DNA from: UBA7446 sp965656545
Lineage (GTDB): Bacteria; Bacteroidota; Bacteroidia; Flavobacteriales; Flavobacteriaceae
Assembly: GCA_965656545.1 (NCBI GenBank)
Contig: CBFHKZ010000001.1
Location: forward strand, 62,001 to 126,000
Length of the DNA: 64,000 nt
Reading direction: 5' to 3'
Shown here: piece by piece, positions 18,301 to 25,894 of the stretch
Layout of the letters: the number at the start of each line of letters is the position of its first letter
Numbering within the stretch: position 1 is the first letter of the stretch
Made by a program: the position numbers and the translations under genes
Notes under the pieces: model-generated
What the model saw: only the letters and a program-made list of their open reading frames with translations
What the model was told of the DNA's origin: nothing
Databases searched by the model: none

Positions 18301-20501
18301 CAGTTATCTTCTTTTTTTTCGGGTTCTAATGCAGTTGAGAGGTCCACACCTAACCGTTGCATATATGCTATTAGGGCTACAATTTCCCTGTCTTCAAGTG
18401 GAACAAACGCTTCCATATCACTGCTTAGTTGTTCCTTCTCTTGTTGATAGGCTTCTGCAAACTGAGGATCCTCAAGGATGTTCGCTGCAATTTGATTTGC
18501 CTGAGCTTCCATATGGTCATTTGCAGTAGCTATGTCATTTTCGGAATAAGGCACCCCAAGCTGTATCATAACTTCCATTTTCTTTAGTGTCATTGAAGTA
18601 TCTAGTCTATTGTAAATAAGCCACGGGTAGGCAGGCATGATTGAGCCCGGTGAGGTAGTCTGCGGATCGTACATATGATTAAAGTGCCAACTATCAGAAT
18701 ACTTTTTTCCGACGCGGAGTAAGTCAGGCCCTGTACGTTTACTTCCCCATAAAAAGGGATGGTCATAGACATATTCACCTGCTCTTGAGTATGGCCCATC
18801 ATAACGAACCACTTCGCTCCTAAACGGACGGATCATTTGTGAGTGACATGACACACAACCTTCCCTGATGTAAATATCCCGACCCTCTAATTCTAAAGGG
18901 GTATAAGGTTTTACTTCGCTAATGGTTGGAATATTTGATTTTACCATTATGGTAGGTACTATCTGTACAATTCCACCAATCAGTATAGCAAAAGTTGCTA
19001 GAATCATAAGTCTTATGGGACGTCTTTCTAGCCAAGGGTGATAGCTTTCTCCAGCTAGTCTCCTTCTACTTATTTTGATTAGGGGCATGGCACTGGCTTC
19101 TTCGTCAGCTACTGTTTTCCCTTTGCGTATGGTCATAAACAGGTTATATCCCATTATCAGCGCCCCTATCACATACAAGGTACCGCCTATGGCACGCATC
19201 CAATACATGGGTACTATTTGCGCTACCGTCTCTAAAAAATTTCCATAGACCAAGGTACCATCTGGATTGAATTGTTTCCACATGGCAGCTTGGGTAAATC
19301 CAGAAACATACATGGGAATGGCATAGAGAATAATACCGAATGTGCCTATCCAAAAATGCACATTTGCCAGCTTAATGGAGTGTAATTTGATGTTGGTTAA
19401 CTTTGGAACAAGCCAATAGAGCATTGAAAAAGTTAGAAACCCATTCCAGGCTAAAGCACCAATATGAACGTGTCCAATAATCCAATCGCTAAAATGCGCG
19501 ATTGCATTGACACTTTTTAAGGACATGAGCGGTCCCTCTAGCGTAGCCATTCCATATCCAGTTATGGCTACTACCATAAATTTGAGTACCGGGTCCGAAA
19601 CTACTTTATCCCAAACGCCTCTGAGCGTTAATAAGCCATTAATCATACCACCCCATGAGGGTGCGATAAGCATGATTGAGAATGCGACACCTAAACTTTG
19701 TGCCCATCCCGGGAGTGAAGAATACAACAAGTGGTGTGGTCCTGCCCAGATATAAATAAAAATCAAAGACCAAAAGTGAACAATGGATAAACGATAGGAA
19801 TAAATGGGTCGTCCAGAAGCCTTAGGGACGAAGTAGTACATCAGTCCTAAAAAAGGTGTGGTAAGGAAGAATGCTACTGCATTATGCCCATACCACCATT
19901 GCACCAAAGCATCTTGAACACCAGCATAAACCGAATAGCTTTTAAACCACGAAACGGGCAGTGAAAGACTGTTGAAAATATGCAGTACTGCTACGGTAAC
20001 AAATGTGGCAATATAGAACCAAATGGCTACATATATGCTGCGGACGCGTCTTCGTAATATTGTGCCAATCATGTTAACCCCAAAGGCAACCCAAACCAAT
20101 GCAATGGCAATATCTATGGGCCATTCAAGTTCAGCGTATTCTTTGGATGAGGTTATGCCTAAGGGCAAGGTTACAGCGGCAGCTACGATGATAGCTTGCC
20201 AGCCCCAAAAGTTGAAATTACTAAGAAAATTGCTGTATAACCTTGCCTTAAGCAATCGTTGTAATGAATAATAAACTCCCGCAAATATGGCATTTCCAAC
20301 AAATGCAAAAATGACCGCATTGGTATGTAAAGGACGTAAACGCCCAAAACTTAACCACTCAACTCCGTAGGTAAGATTTGGAAATAAAAACATAAACGCC
20401 AATAAAAGGCCTACGAGCATGCCCACCACGCCCCAAATAATGGTTGCGTAAATGAATTTTTTGACGGTAATATTATCGTAATAAAAACGTTCTTGTTCCA
20501 T
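18300..20501 (-). CDS. ccoN: Fused cbb3 oxidase subunits I and II (CcoN-CcoO)
   Basis: A 733-residue fusion. Residues 1 to about 480 are the catalytic CcoN haem-copper subunit, with helices carrying HTNAVIFAFVGN, WWYGHNAVAFFLT and IIGHVHIGALAWNG. Residues from about 505 are CcoO, with a membrane anchor and one cytochrome c motif CVSCHSQMIRPFRSE. In Proteobacteria these are separate genes; the fusion is characteristic of Bacteroidetes. It is a high-affinity, proton-pumping oxidase for low oxygen. It begins two bases after ccoS and ends overlapping ccoQ by one base. Confidence 0.95.
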   Translation of the reverse strand: MEQERFYYDNITVKKFIYATIIWGVVGMLVGLLLAFMFLFPNLTYGVEWLSFGRLRPLHTNAVIFAFVGNAIFAGVYYSLQRLLKARLYSNFLSNFNFWGWQAIIVAAAVTLPLGITSSKEYAELEWPIDIAIALVWVAFGVNMIGTILRRRVRSIYVAIWFYIATFVTVAVLHIFNSLSLPVSWFKSYSVYAGVQDALVQWWYGHNAVAFFLTTPFLGLMYYFVPKASGRPIYSYRLSIVHFWSLIFIYIWAGPHHLLYSSLPGWAQSLGVAFSIMLIAPSWGGMINGLLTLRGVWDKVVSDPVLKFMVVAITGYGMATLEGPLMSLKSVNAIAHFSDWIIGHVHIGALAWNGFLTFSMLYWLVPKLTNIKLHSIKLANVHFWIGTFGIILYAIPMYVSGFTQAAMWKQFNPDGTLVYGNFLETVAQIVPMYWMRAIGGTLYVIGALIMGYNLFMTIRKGKTVADEEASAMPLIKISRRRLAGESYHPWLERRPIRLMILATFAILIGGIVQIVPTIMVKSNIPTISEVKPYTPLELEGRDIYIREGCVSCHSQMIRPFRSEVVRYDGPYSRAGEYVYDHPFLWGSKRTGPDLLRVGKKYSDSWHFNHMYDPQTTSPGSIMPAYPWLIYNRLDTSMTLKKMEVMIQLGVPYSENDIATANDHMEAQANQIAANILEDPQFAEAYQQEKEQLSSDMEAFVPLEDREIVALIAYMQRLGVDLSTALEPEKKEDN

Positions 20502-20503
20502 AG

Positions 20504-20662
20504 TTATTCGGGGGTTTTATTTTTTTTGGACGATGTAAATAAGTTTGCGGAAGCCTCTTCTAAATCGTCAAATTCACCGTGTGAAACACACCACCAAAAC
20601 AGCCCTAAAAAGACTGATGCTATCACAAAACTTATCAGTAAAAGCATTAAAAGTACGTGCAT
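20504..20662 (-). CDS. ccoS: CcoS, cbb3 oxidase maturation protein
   Basis: A 52-residue protein with one helix and the family signature (LFWWCVSHGEFDDLEEA). CcoS is needed for cofactor insertion into cbb3 oxidase. ATG 20662 is chosen over an in-frame codon at 20701, since the helix then starts at the N-terminus as in the family. The 75 bases to ccoI hold a palindrome of the Fnr type and a near -7 element, so a promoter could start here inside the cluster. Confidence 0.88.
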   Translation of the reverse strand: MHVLLMLLLISFVIASVFLGLFWWCVSHGEFDDLEEASANLFTSSKKNKTPE

Positions 20663-20728
20663 GAAATAATGGTGTTCACATAAGAAATTACAGAGAACCA
20701 AATTATTTTGCCTCGCCTTAATAAAAAA

Positions 20729-20740
20729 TGATATAAATCA
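20729..20740 (-). promoter_or_regulatory. Candidate Fnr/Crp site upstream of ccoS
   Basis: Read on the - strand the site is TGATTTATATCA, a perfect TGA-N6-TCA palindrome overlapping the ccoI stop codon. Its centre is about 72 bases before ATG of ccoS. A near -7 element (TAATTTG, one base shorter than TAnnTTTG) lies about 36 bases downstream of the centre, which would place the site near -41.5, the class II activator position. Confidence 0.5.
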
Positions 20741-23128
20741 GTAATTGAGCTTTTTTTTGAGTTGCTTATGTAGGACTGAAGTTGAGAGCGAGGCAAAAGC
20801 AATGACACTCACTGAACTCAAGGGCATGAGGATGGCGGCAATAATTGGACTTAAACCACCCGCAACGGCAATACCAATACCAATGGTGTTGTATGCCAGA
20901 GAAAACCCAAAGCTGATGTAAACCAAGCGAATGCTTTTTTGCATACCTCTGTGTAGTACTCCTAGTGCGGTCACTCTTTTCCCTTCCAAAATGGCATCGC
21001 ACTTTGGCGTAAACATATAGGTGTCGTTACGCACGGCTATTCCAGCGTCACTCCTAATTAGCGCGCCAGCATCATTTAACCCATCGCCCATCATCAATAC
21101 TTTTGCTCCTTTTGCTTGCAAGCTTTCTATGTATTTGATTTTATCAAATGGATTTTGACGAAAGCGATAAATGACATTTTTTCCCGCAAATTTTTGAATG
21201 GCCTTTTTGTCTTGCGTTCCGTCTCCAGAAACAATACTTAGGTGTTCAACAGCCGTGTTTTTAAATAAATTTTCAAGATTAGAACGGAACTGCTGCTTGA
21301 TCTGGTAGCTGCCACGATACTTGTCGTTTATGGATATGTGAATGGCAGAACCACTGTCATCAGCTGTTTTGGCCTTGGTGAAAGAAGCAGCCCCAATCCT
21401 AAATGCGTCCTTCCCGTGTTGCGCGCTTATTCCCAAACCGACAAGGTGTTTTGCTGCAAGCGATTGCATCAAGGGCACGTCTTCTAGATGACGGAACAGT
21501 GCCTTGCTCATGGGATGTGCAGATTGATAAGCCATAGAGCGAATGACTTTCTTTTCTTCCTTTGATAACGGACTGCTACCTGTGTATTGAATTTTTGTTT
21601 TTTCTGTATTGGTCAACGTCCCTGTTTTATCAAATACCCAATGTGTTGTGTGTGCGATTTTTTCAATAGACGCATTGTTTTTTAGCAACAGCCCCATACG
21701 CCCAAAATGACGCACCATATTCCCGTAAATAAACGGGCCAGAAAGGGCAATGGCACATGGGCATGCAACGATAAGCACCGCCACAACGACTTCTACTGCT
21801 CTTGAAGCGTCGAGATATAGCCAAACGATGCCTGCAAGCATGCTTATAGATAATACTATGGGCGTAAAATATTTGCTGATGCGATTCGCAAAAGCAGCGT
21901 GTATTGTTTCAGATGAGGCCGTTATCCCGTCTTTTTTCCAAAGCTGAAGCAAGAAACTCTCATCCATGATTTTTTGGACCTTTATGTAGGCGACTTGATT
22001 TTTGATGCGCCCTCCAGCATACACCGCAGCCCCAACTTTCTTACTAACTGTTTCCGATTCTCCAGTAACAAAGCTGTAGTCAATATGTGCTTCTCCCTGC
22101 TGAATGATCCCATCGGTAGGAATAATTTCTTCAGGGCGTAGCAGCATTACGTCATCCTTTTGAAGCGCCGCCACCGGTCGAATACATTCTTTTTTTTCAG
22201 ACGTTATAACCGTTACACCAATGGGAAAAAACGAATGGTATTTGTGTTCAAAGTCTGTTGCTGCGTATACACTGCGCTGCATGTATTTTCCCAAAAGAAG
22301 AAAGAACACCAAACCAGTAAGGCTATCAAAATAAGGCAACTCGTGCGCAATAAATACCGCATGGGTACTTTTTAGAAAAAGGACACTTATGCCTATGGCA
22401 ATTGGTATGTCCAAGGACCATATTCTTTTAGAAATGCTTTTAAACGAATTGATGAAGTATTCTTGCGCCGCATAAAAAACAACAGGGATACTCAACAAAA
22501 ACATCAACAAGTCAAACCAAGGCCTTAGACCGTCTAACCAAGGCTCTTGCTTTTCAAAATAGGTGGGCAATGCCAAAAACATGGTGTTTCCGAAAGCAAA
22601 ACCCGCAACGCCAATTTTTAACCAGAGACTTCGCTTACGACTATGCGCTGTTTTTAGCTGTTCTGCACCCACACTAAAATCGGGAGTGTATCCCATTTGA
22701 TCCAATAGTATGGCAATGTCCATCATGCTTTTTTTACCCTCATCAAAAACAATATGCACCATCCGTTTTGAAAACTGCACATGAGAACTTACAACAGCAG
22801 GTTCTATTTGCTGTAAGTGTTCCAGTATCCAGATACAGGCACTACAGTGAATGTTTGGAATAAATAGCGATACGCTAACTGTTGTCCCCTCACGAAATTT
22901 CACCCATTTTTCCCACAGCGATTTGTTGGCTAAAAAGCGGAATTGCTGCTTTTCCTTTTTTGGGGCAACTCCCTTTTCGGGGAAGTGTGTGTAAAAGGCA
23001 CTTAAATCATGCTGCTTAATAATTTCATAAACAGTAAGACAACCGTGGCAACAAAAAAGGAGGTCTTCTTTTTTTACGATTTTATTAGAAATGGGATTTC
23101 CGCAATGGTAGCATTTGTCAGTTGACAT
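20738..23128 (-). CDS. ccoI: CcoI, copper-exporting P-type ATPase for cbb3 assembly
   Basis: A 796-residue P1B-type ATPase of the FixI/CopA2 branch that supplies copper for cbb3 assembly. The N-terminus has a Cys-rich segment (CYHCGN and CCHGC) and a heavy-metal-associated domain with CSAC. Later come the CPC ion channel motif (VACPCAIALSGP), the phosphorylation motif DKTGTLT and GDGLNDAGAL. ATG 23128 is preferred to TTG 23137, which would lie in a palindrome. The gene is divergent from the Fnr-like regulator, with 86 bases between start codons. Confidence 0.93.
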   Translation of the reverse strand: MSTDKCYHCGNPISNKIVKKEDLLFCCHGCLTVYEIIKQHDLSAFYTHFPEKGVAPKKEKQQFRFLANKSLWEKWVKFREGTTVSVSLFIPNIHCSACIWILEHLQQIEPAVVSSHVQFSKRMVHIVFDEGKKSMMDIAILLDQMGYTPDFSVGAEQLKTAHSRKRSLWLKIGVAGFAFGNTMFLALPTYFEKQEPWLDGLRPWFDLLMFLLSIPVVFYAAQEYFINSFKSISKRIWSLDIPIAIGISVLFLKSTHAVFIAHELPYFDSLTGLVFFLLLGKYMQRSVYAATDFEHKYHSFFPIGVTVITSEKKECIRPVAALQKDDVMLLRPEEIIPTDGIIQQGEAHIDYSFVTGESETVSKKVGAAVYAGGRIKNQVAYIKVQKIMDESFLLQLWKKDGITASSETIHAAFANRISKYFTPIVLSISMLAGIVWLYLDASRAVEVVVAVLIVACPCAIALSGPFIYGNMVRHFGRMGLLLKNNASIEKIAHTTHWVFDKTGTLTNTEKTKIQYTGSSPLSKEEKKVIRSMAYQSAHPMSKALFRHLEDVPLMQSLAAKHLVGLGISAQHGKDAFRIGAASFTKAKTADDSGSAIHISINDKYRGSYQIKQQFRSNLENLFKNTAVEHLSIVSGDGTQDKKAIQKFAGKNVIYRFRQNPFDKIKYIESLQAKGAKVLMMGDGLNDAGALIRSDAGIAVRNDTYMFTPKCDAILEGKRVTALGVLHRGMQKSIRLVYISFGFSLAYNTIGIGIAVAGGLSPIIAAILMPLSSVSVIAFASLSTSVLHKQLKKKLNY

Positions 23129-23129
23129 A

Positions 23130-23145
23130 TATGACAAAGGTCATA
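23130..23145. promoter_or_regulatory. Fnr/Crp-type palindrome in the ccoI-regulator intergenic region
   Basis: TATGACAAAGGTCATA is a perfect inverted repeat (6-base arms, 4-base spacer) containing TGA-N6-TCA, the core read by Crp/Fnr proteins. It lies 2 bases upstream of the ccoI ATG and 69 bases upstream of the regulator ATG. For the regulator promoter its centre is about 62 bases before a start predicted from TAACTTTA (23187-23194), matching a class I position. For ccoI it would sit over the start of transcription and act as an operator. Confidence 0.6.
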
Positions 23146-23214
23146 AACAAGGGAAGTAGAAAAAATGACAATTCTCAACTTTTACGTAACTTTACAAGAC
23201 CAAATCTTATAATA

Positions 23215-23883
23215 ATGAATAGTTGCTCCGATTGCGCTTTTTATGCGTCTGTATGTACCAAATCCAATCCTAAATATTTTCCGCCCAAGGCCACTATTTT
23301 TCACGAAGGCTCTTCCTTAAAAGGTGTTTACTGTATTGAAAGTGGGGTCTGTAAGATTTTAAAACTAAGTGAAAATGGAGATGAGCAAATCATACAATTG
23401 CTCGGAAAACGAACCTTACTCGGAATTCGAAGTATAGTGAATGATGAGTGTACCAATTTAAAAGCCCAGGCCCTTACGGCTGTTAGCGCCCAATTTGTTC
23501 CAATAAAAGACATAAAAAAGGCCATAAATAAAAACCCGCTTTTTTGTACATTTCTACTTCAAAACTTCGCAAAATACATTAAGGATGCTGACAATCGGAT
23601 TGTAAGCATGGGGCAGCATCAATCGGGGGAGCGATTGGCATCACTGCTGCTGTATATCAAAAAAGAATTTGGCCTCAACCCCGATGGCTCACTTAAGATT
23701 TACCTCAAACGTGCGGAAATGGCCAATTTTATAGGCACAGCCACCGAGTCTATGATCCGTACACTTAAACGATTTGAACACCATGGATGGGTAAGTACAA
23801 ACAAAAAGAAAATATATTTAAAAAACGAGGAAGCACTAAACCTTTTGATCAAAGGCTACCGACCGCATGTTAAAATTGCCTAA
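23215..23883 (+). CDS. Fnr/Crp-family transcription regulator
   Basis: A 222-residue protein with a cNMP-binding-like beta roll (about 20-130), a dimerisation helix and a C-terminal winged HTH. The N-terminus has C4-x2-C7-x6-C14, close to the C-x2-C-x5-C iron-sulfur ligands of E. coli Fnr. A Cys at the position of the fourth Fnr ligand is not evident, though several other Cys are present. In the recognition helix (ATESMIRTLKRF) the Glu and Arg correspond to Crp E181/R185 and Fnr E209/R213, which predicts TGA-N6-TCA as target. ATG 23215 is chosen because an earlier in-frame ATG (23122) would add 31 residues overlapping the divergent ccoI start. Oxygen or redox sensing is inferred from the Cys motif and the cbb3 neighbour. 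Confidence 0.9.
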   Translation: MNSCSDCAFYASVCTKSNPKYFPPKATIFHEGSSLKGVYCIESGVCKILKLSENGDEQIIQLLGKRTLLGIRSIVNDECTNLKAQALTAVSAQFVPIKDIKKAINKNPLFCTFLLQNFAKYIKDADNRIVSMGQHQSGERLASLLLYIKKEFGLNPDGSLKIYLKRAEMANFIGTATESMIRTLKRFEHHGWVSTNKKKIYLKNEEALNLLIKGYRPHVKIA

Positions 23884-23907
23884 AGGCTTTAGTTTTCCGT
23901 ATCTTTG
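23876..23907 (+). promoter_or_regulatory. ruvB promoter (TTG-N21-TATCTTTG), predicted leaderless
   Basis: A -33 TTG at 23876-23878 and a perfect -7 TATCTTTG at 23900-23907 are separated by 21 bases. The -7 element ends five bases before the ruvB ATG. Since Bacteroidetes start sites lie roughly 5-7 bases past this element, transcription should begin at the ATG itself or within about two bases of it. Confidence 0.65.
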
Positions 23908-23912
23908 GATAG

Positions 23913-24935
23913 ATGAATGAACATCTAGATCCCACTGGAGAGCACTTAAGTCATGAGGAACACGACATCGATCGTGCCTTGCGGCCGCTTAGTTTTGATG
24001 ACTTTAACGGCCAACCACAAGTACTCGAAAACCTAGAAATTTTTGTTGCCGCCGCCAATCAGCGGGAAGAGGCCCTTGACCACACGCTCTTGCACGGACC
24101 ACCGGGATTGGGCAAAACCACCTTGGCGCATATCTTGGCACAAGAGCTAGGCGTAAAGCTCAAGCTTACTTCTGGTCCTGTACTGGACAAACCCGGCGAT
24201 TTGGCAGGCTTGCTTACCAACCTCGAACCTCGAGATGTTTTGTTTATTGACGAGATACACCGGCTTAGCCCCATAGTTGAGGAGTATTTATACTCGGCCA
24301 TGGAGGACTACCGCATTGACATCATGATCGAAACAGGGCCCAATGCCCGTTCGGTTCAAATCGAATTAAGCCCCTTTACGCTAGTAGGTGCCACCACCCG
24401 TTCGGGTCTTTTAACAGCACCCATGCGTGCGCGTTTTGGCATCAACAGCCGATTGGAATATTACTCCACAGAAGTACTCGCAGGTATCGTAACACGAAGC
24501 GCCCATATTTTAAACATTCCCATTGCAGACAAGGCAGCTATTGAGATTGCCAGCAGAAGTCGCGGTACGCCCCGTATTGCCAATGCGCTTTTACGTCGCA
24601 TTCGTGACTTTGCACAAATAAAAGGGGACGGCACCATCAACCTAGATATTACCCGAATTGGGTTAAAAGCCTTGCACGTAGATGCACACGGCTTGGATGA
24701 GATGGACAACAAAATCCTTATCACACTTATTGATAAATTCAAAGGCGGTCCTGTGGGGCTTAACACCCTTGCGACGGCTGTTTCTGAAAATGGCGAAACC
24801 ATTGAGGAGGTCTATGAACCGTTCTTGATTCAAGAGGGGTTTTTGATGCGCACACCGCGTGGCCGCGAGGTTACCGAAAAGGCATACAAACACCTTGGCA
24901 AGTCCATGCCAAGCAACCAAAAAGGCCTGTTTTGA
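23913..24935 (+). CDS. ruvB: Holliday junction branch migration ATPase RuvB
   Basis: RuvB forms hexameric rings that drive branch migration of Holliday junctions with RuvA. The 340-residue protein has Walker A GPPGLGKT at 62-69, Walker B FIDEIH, sensor 1 GATTRSG, an arginine finger region and the C-terminal winged-helix domain (ending RTPRGREVTEKAYKHL). Length is normal for the family. It overlaps queG by four bases. The partner ruvA lies 3.2 kb downstream, separated by queG and maeB. Confidence 0.97.
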   Translation: MNEHLDPTGEHLSHEEHDIDRALRPLSFDDFNGQPQVLENLEIFVAAANQREEALDHTLLHGPPGLGKTTLAHILAQELGVKLKLTSGPVLDKPGDLAGLLTNLEPRDVLFIDEIHRLSPIVEEYLYSAMEDYRIDIMIETGPNARSVQIELSPFTLVGATTRSGLLTAPMRARFGINSRLEYYSTEVLAGIVTRSAHILNIPIADKAAIEIASRSRGTPRIANALLRRIRDFAQIKGDGTINLDITRIGLKALHVDAHGLDEMDNKILITLIDKFKGGPVGLNTLATAVSENGETIEEVYEPFLIQEGFLMRTPRGREVTEKAYKHLGKSMPSNQKGLF

Positions 24936-25855
24936 GCAGCGCAGCACGCCATGCTGCTGTAGTCAAAGAGATCGCCCAGCAGTTGGGTTTTATGGCTTGT
25001 GGGATTTCCAAAGCCGTATTTTTAGAAGAAGAAGCACCCCGATTGGAATCGTGGTTAAATCAAAACCATCACGGACAAATGGGCTATATGGCCCGCAACT
25101 TTGACAAACGCCTCGATCCAACAAAATTGGTACCCGGCGCCAAGAGTGTCGTGTCCTTACTCTTTAATTATTTCCCAGAAGATGCGCCCGCAGATGAAAG
25201 CGCACCCAAGATTGCACGCTATGCCTATGGCGCGGATTACCACCACGTCATCAAGGACAAGCTCTTTGCATTGATGCATCATATTCAAGAACAAATTGGC
25301 GCGGTGGGTGGACGTGTGTTTGTGGATTCTGCGCCTGTACTGGAAAAGGCATGGGCAGCCAAAAGTGGTTTGGGTTGGGTTGGCAAAAACACCAATCTTA
25401 TCCGCAAACAAAACGGCTCTTATTTTTTTATTGCCGAACTTATTTTGGATGTAGAATTAGAAGCAGATGGCGCCGTAACCGACCATTGTGGCAGTTGCAC
25501 GGCTTGTTTGGATGCCTGCCCCACAGATGCTTTTGTAGCCCCCTATAAATTAGACGCCAGCAAGTGTATTTCCTACTTCACCATTGAGCTAAAAGACGCC
25601 ATTCCAAACGAGGTAAAAGGCCAATTTGACAACTGGGCTTTTGGTTGTGATATCTGTCAGGAAGTATGCCCTTGGAACCGTTTTGCCACACCACACGACG
25701 AGCCTGCTTTTCAACCAAAACCTGAACTCATGAACATGACTAAAAACGATTGGAACGAAGTTACGGAGGAGGTCTTTAATCGCTTGTTTGAGGTGAGTGC
25801 CGTACAGCGAACAGGTCTTAACGGATTAAAGCGAAATTTAGAGTTTTTAAAATAG
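24932..25855 (+). CDS. queG: Epoxyqueuosine reductase QueG
   Basis: Catalyses the last step of queuosine synthesis in tRNA, reducing epoxyqueuosine with cobalamin and two [4Fe-4S] clusters. The 307-residue protein has an N-terminal DUF1730 part, then ferredoxin motifs CGSCTACLDACP and CDICQEVCPWN. It lacks the HEAT-repeat C-terminus of longer homologues, as is common in this group. The start appears to be TTG at 24932, overlapping the ruvB stop (TTGA). The first in-frame ATG is well inside the conserved domain, so a non-ATG start is likely. Confidence 0.93.
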   Translation: MSSAARHAAVVKEIAQQLGFMACGISKAVFLEEEAPRLESWLNQNHHGQMGYMARNFDKRLDPTKLVPGAKSVVSLLFNYFPEDAPADESAPKIARYAYGADYHHVIKDKLFALMHHIQEQIGAVGGRVFVDSAPVLEKAWAAKSGLGWVGKNTNLIRKQNGSYFFIAELILDVELEADGAVTDHCGSCTACLDACPTDAFVAPYKLDASKCISYFTIELKDAIPNEVKGQFDNWAFGCDICQEVCPWNRFATPHDEPAFQPKPELMNMTKNDWNEVTEEVFNRLFEVSAVQRTGLNGLKRNLEFLK

Positions 25856-25894
25856 ATAGAAATCAATACCTTTCCCCACTAAATTGCCAAGTGT

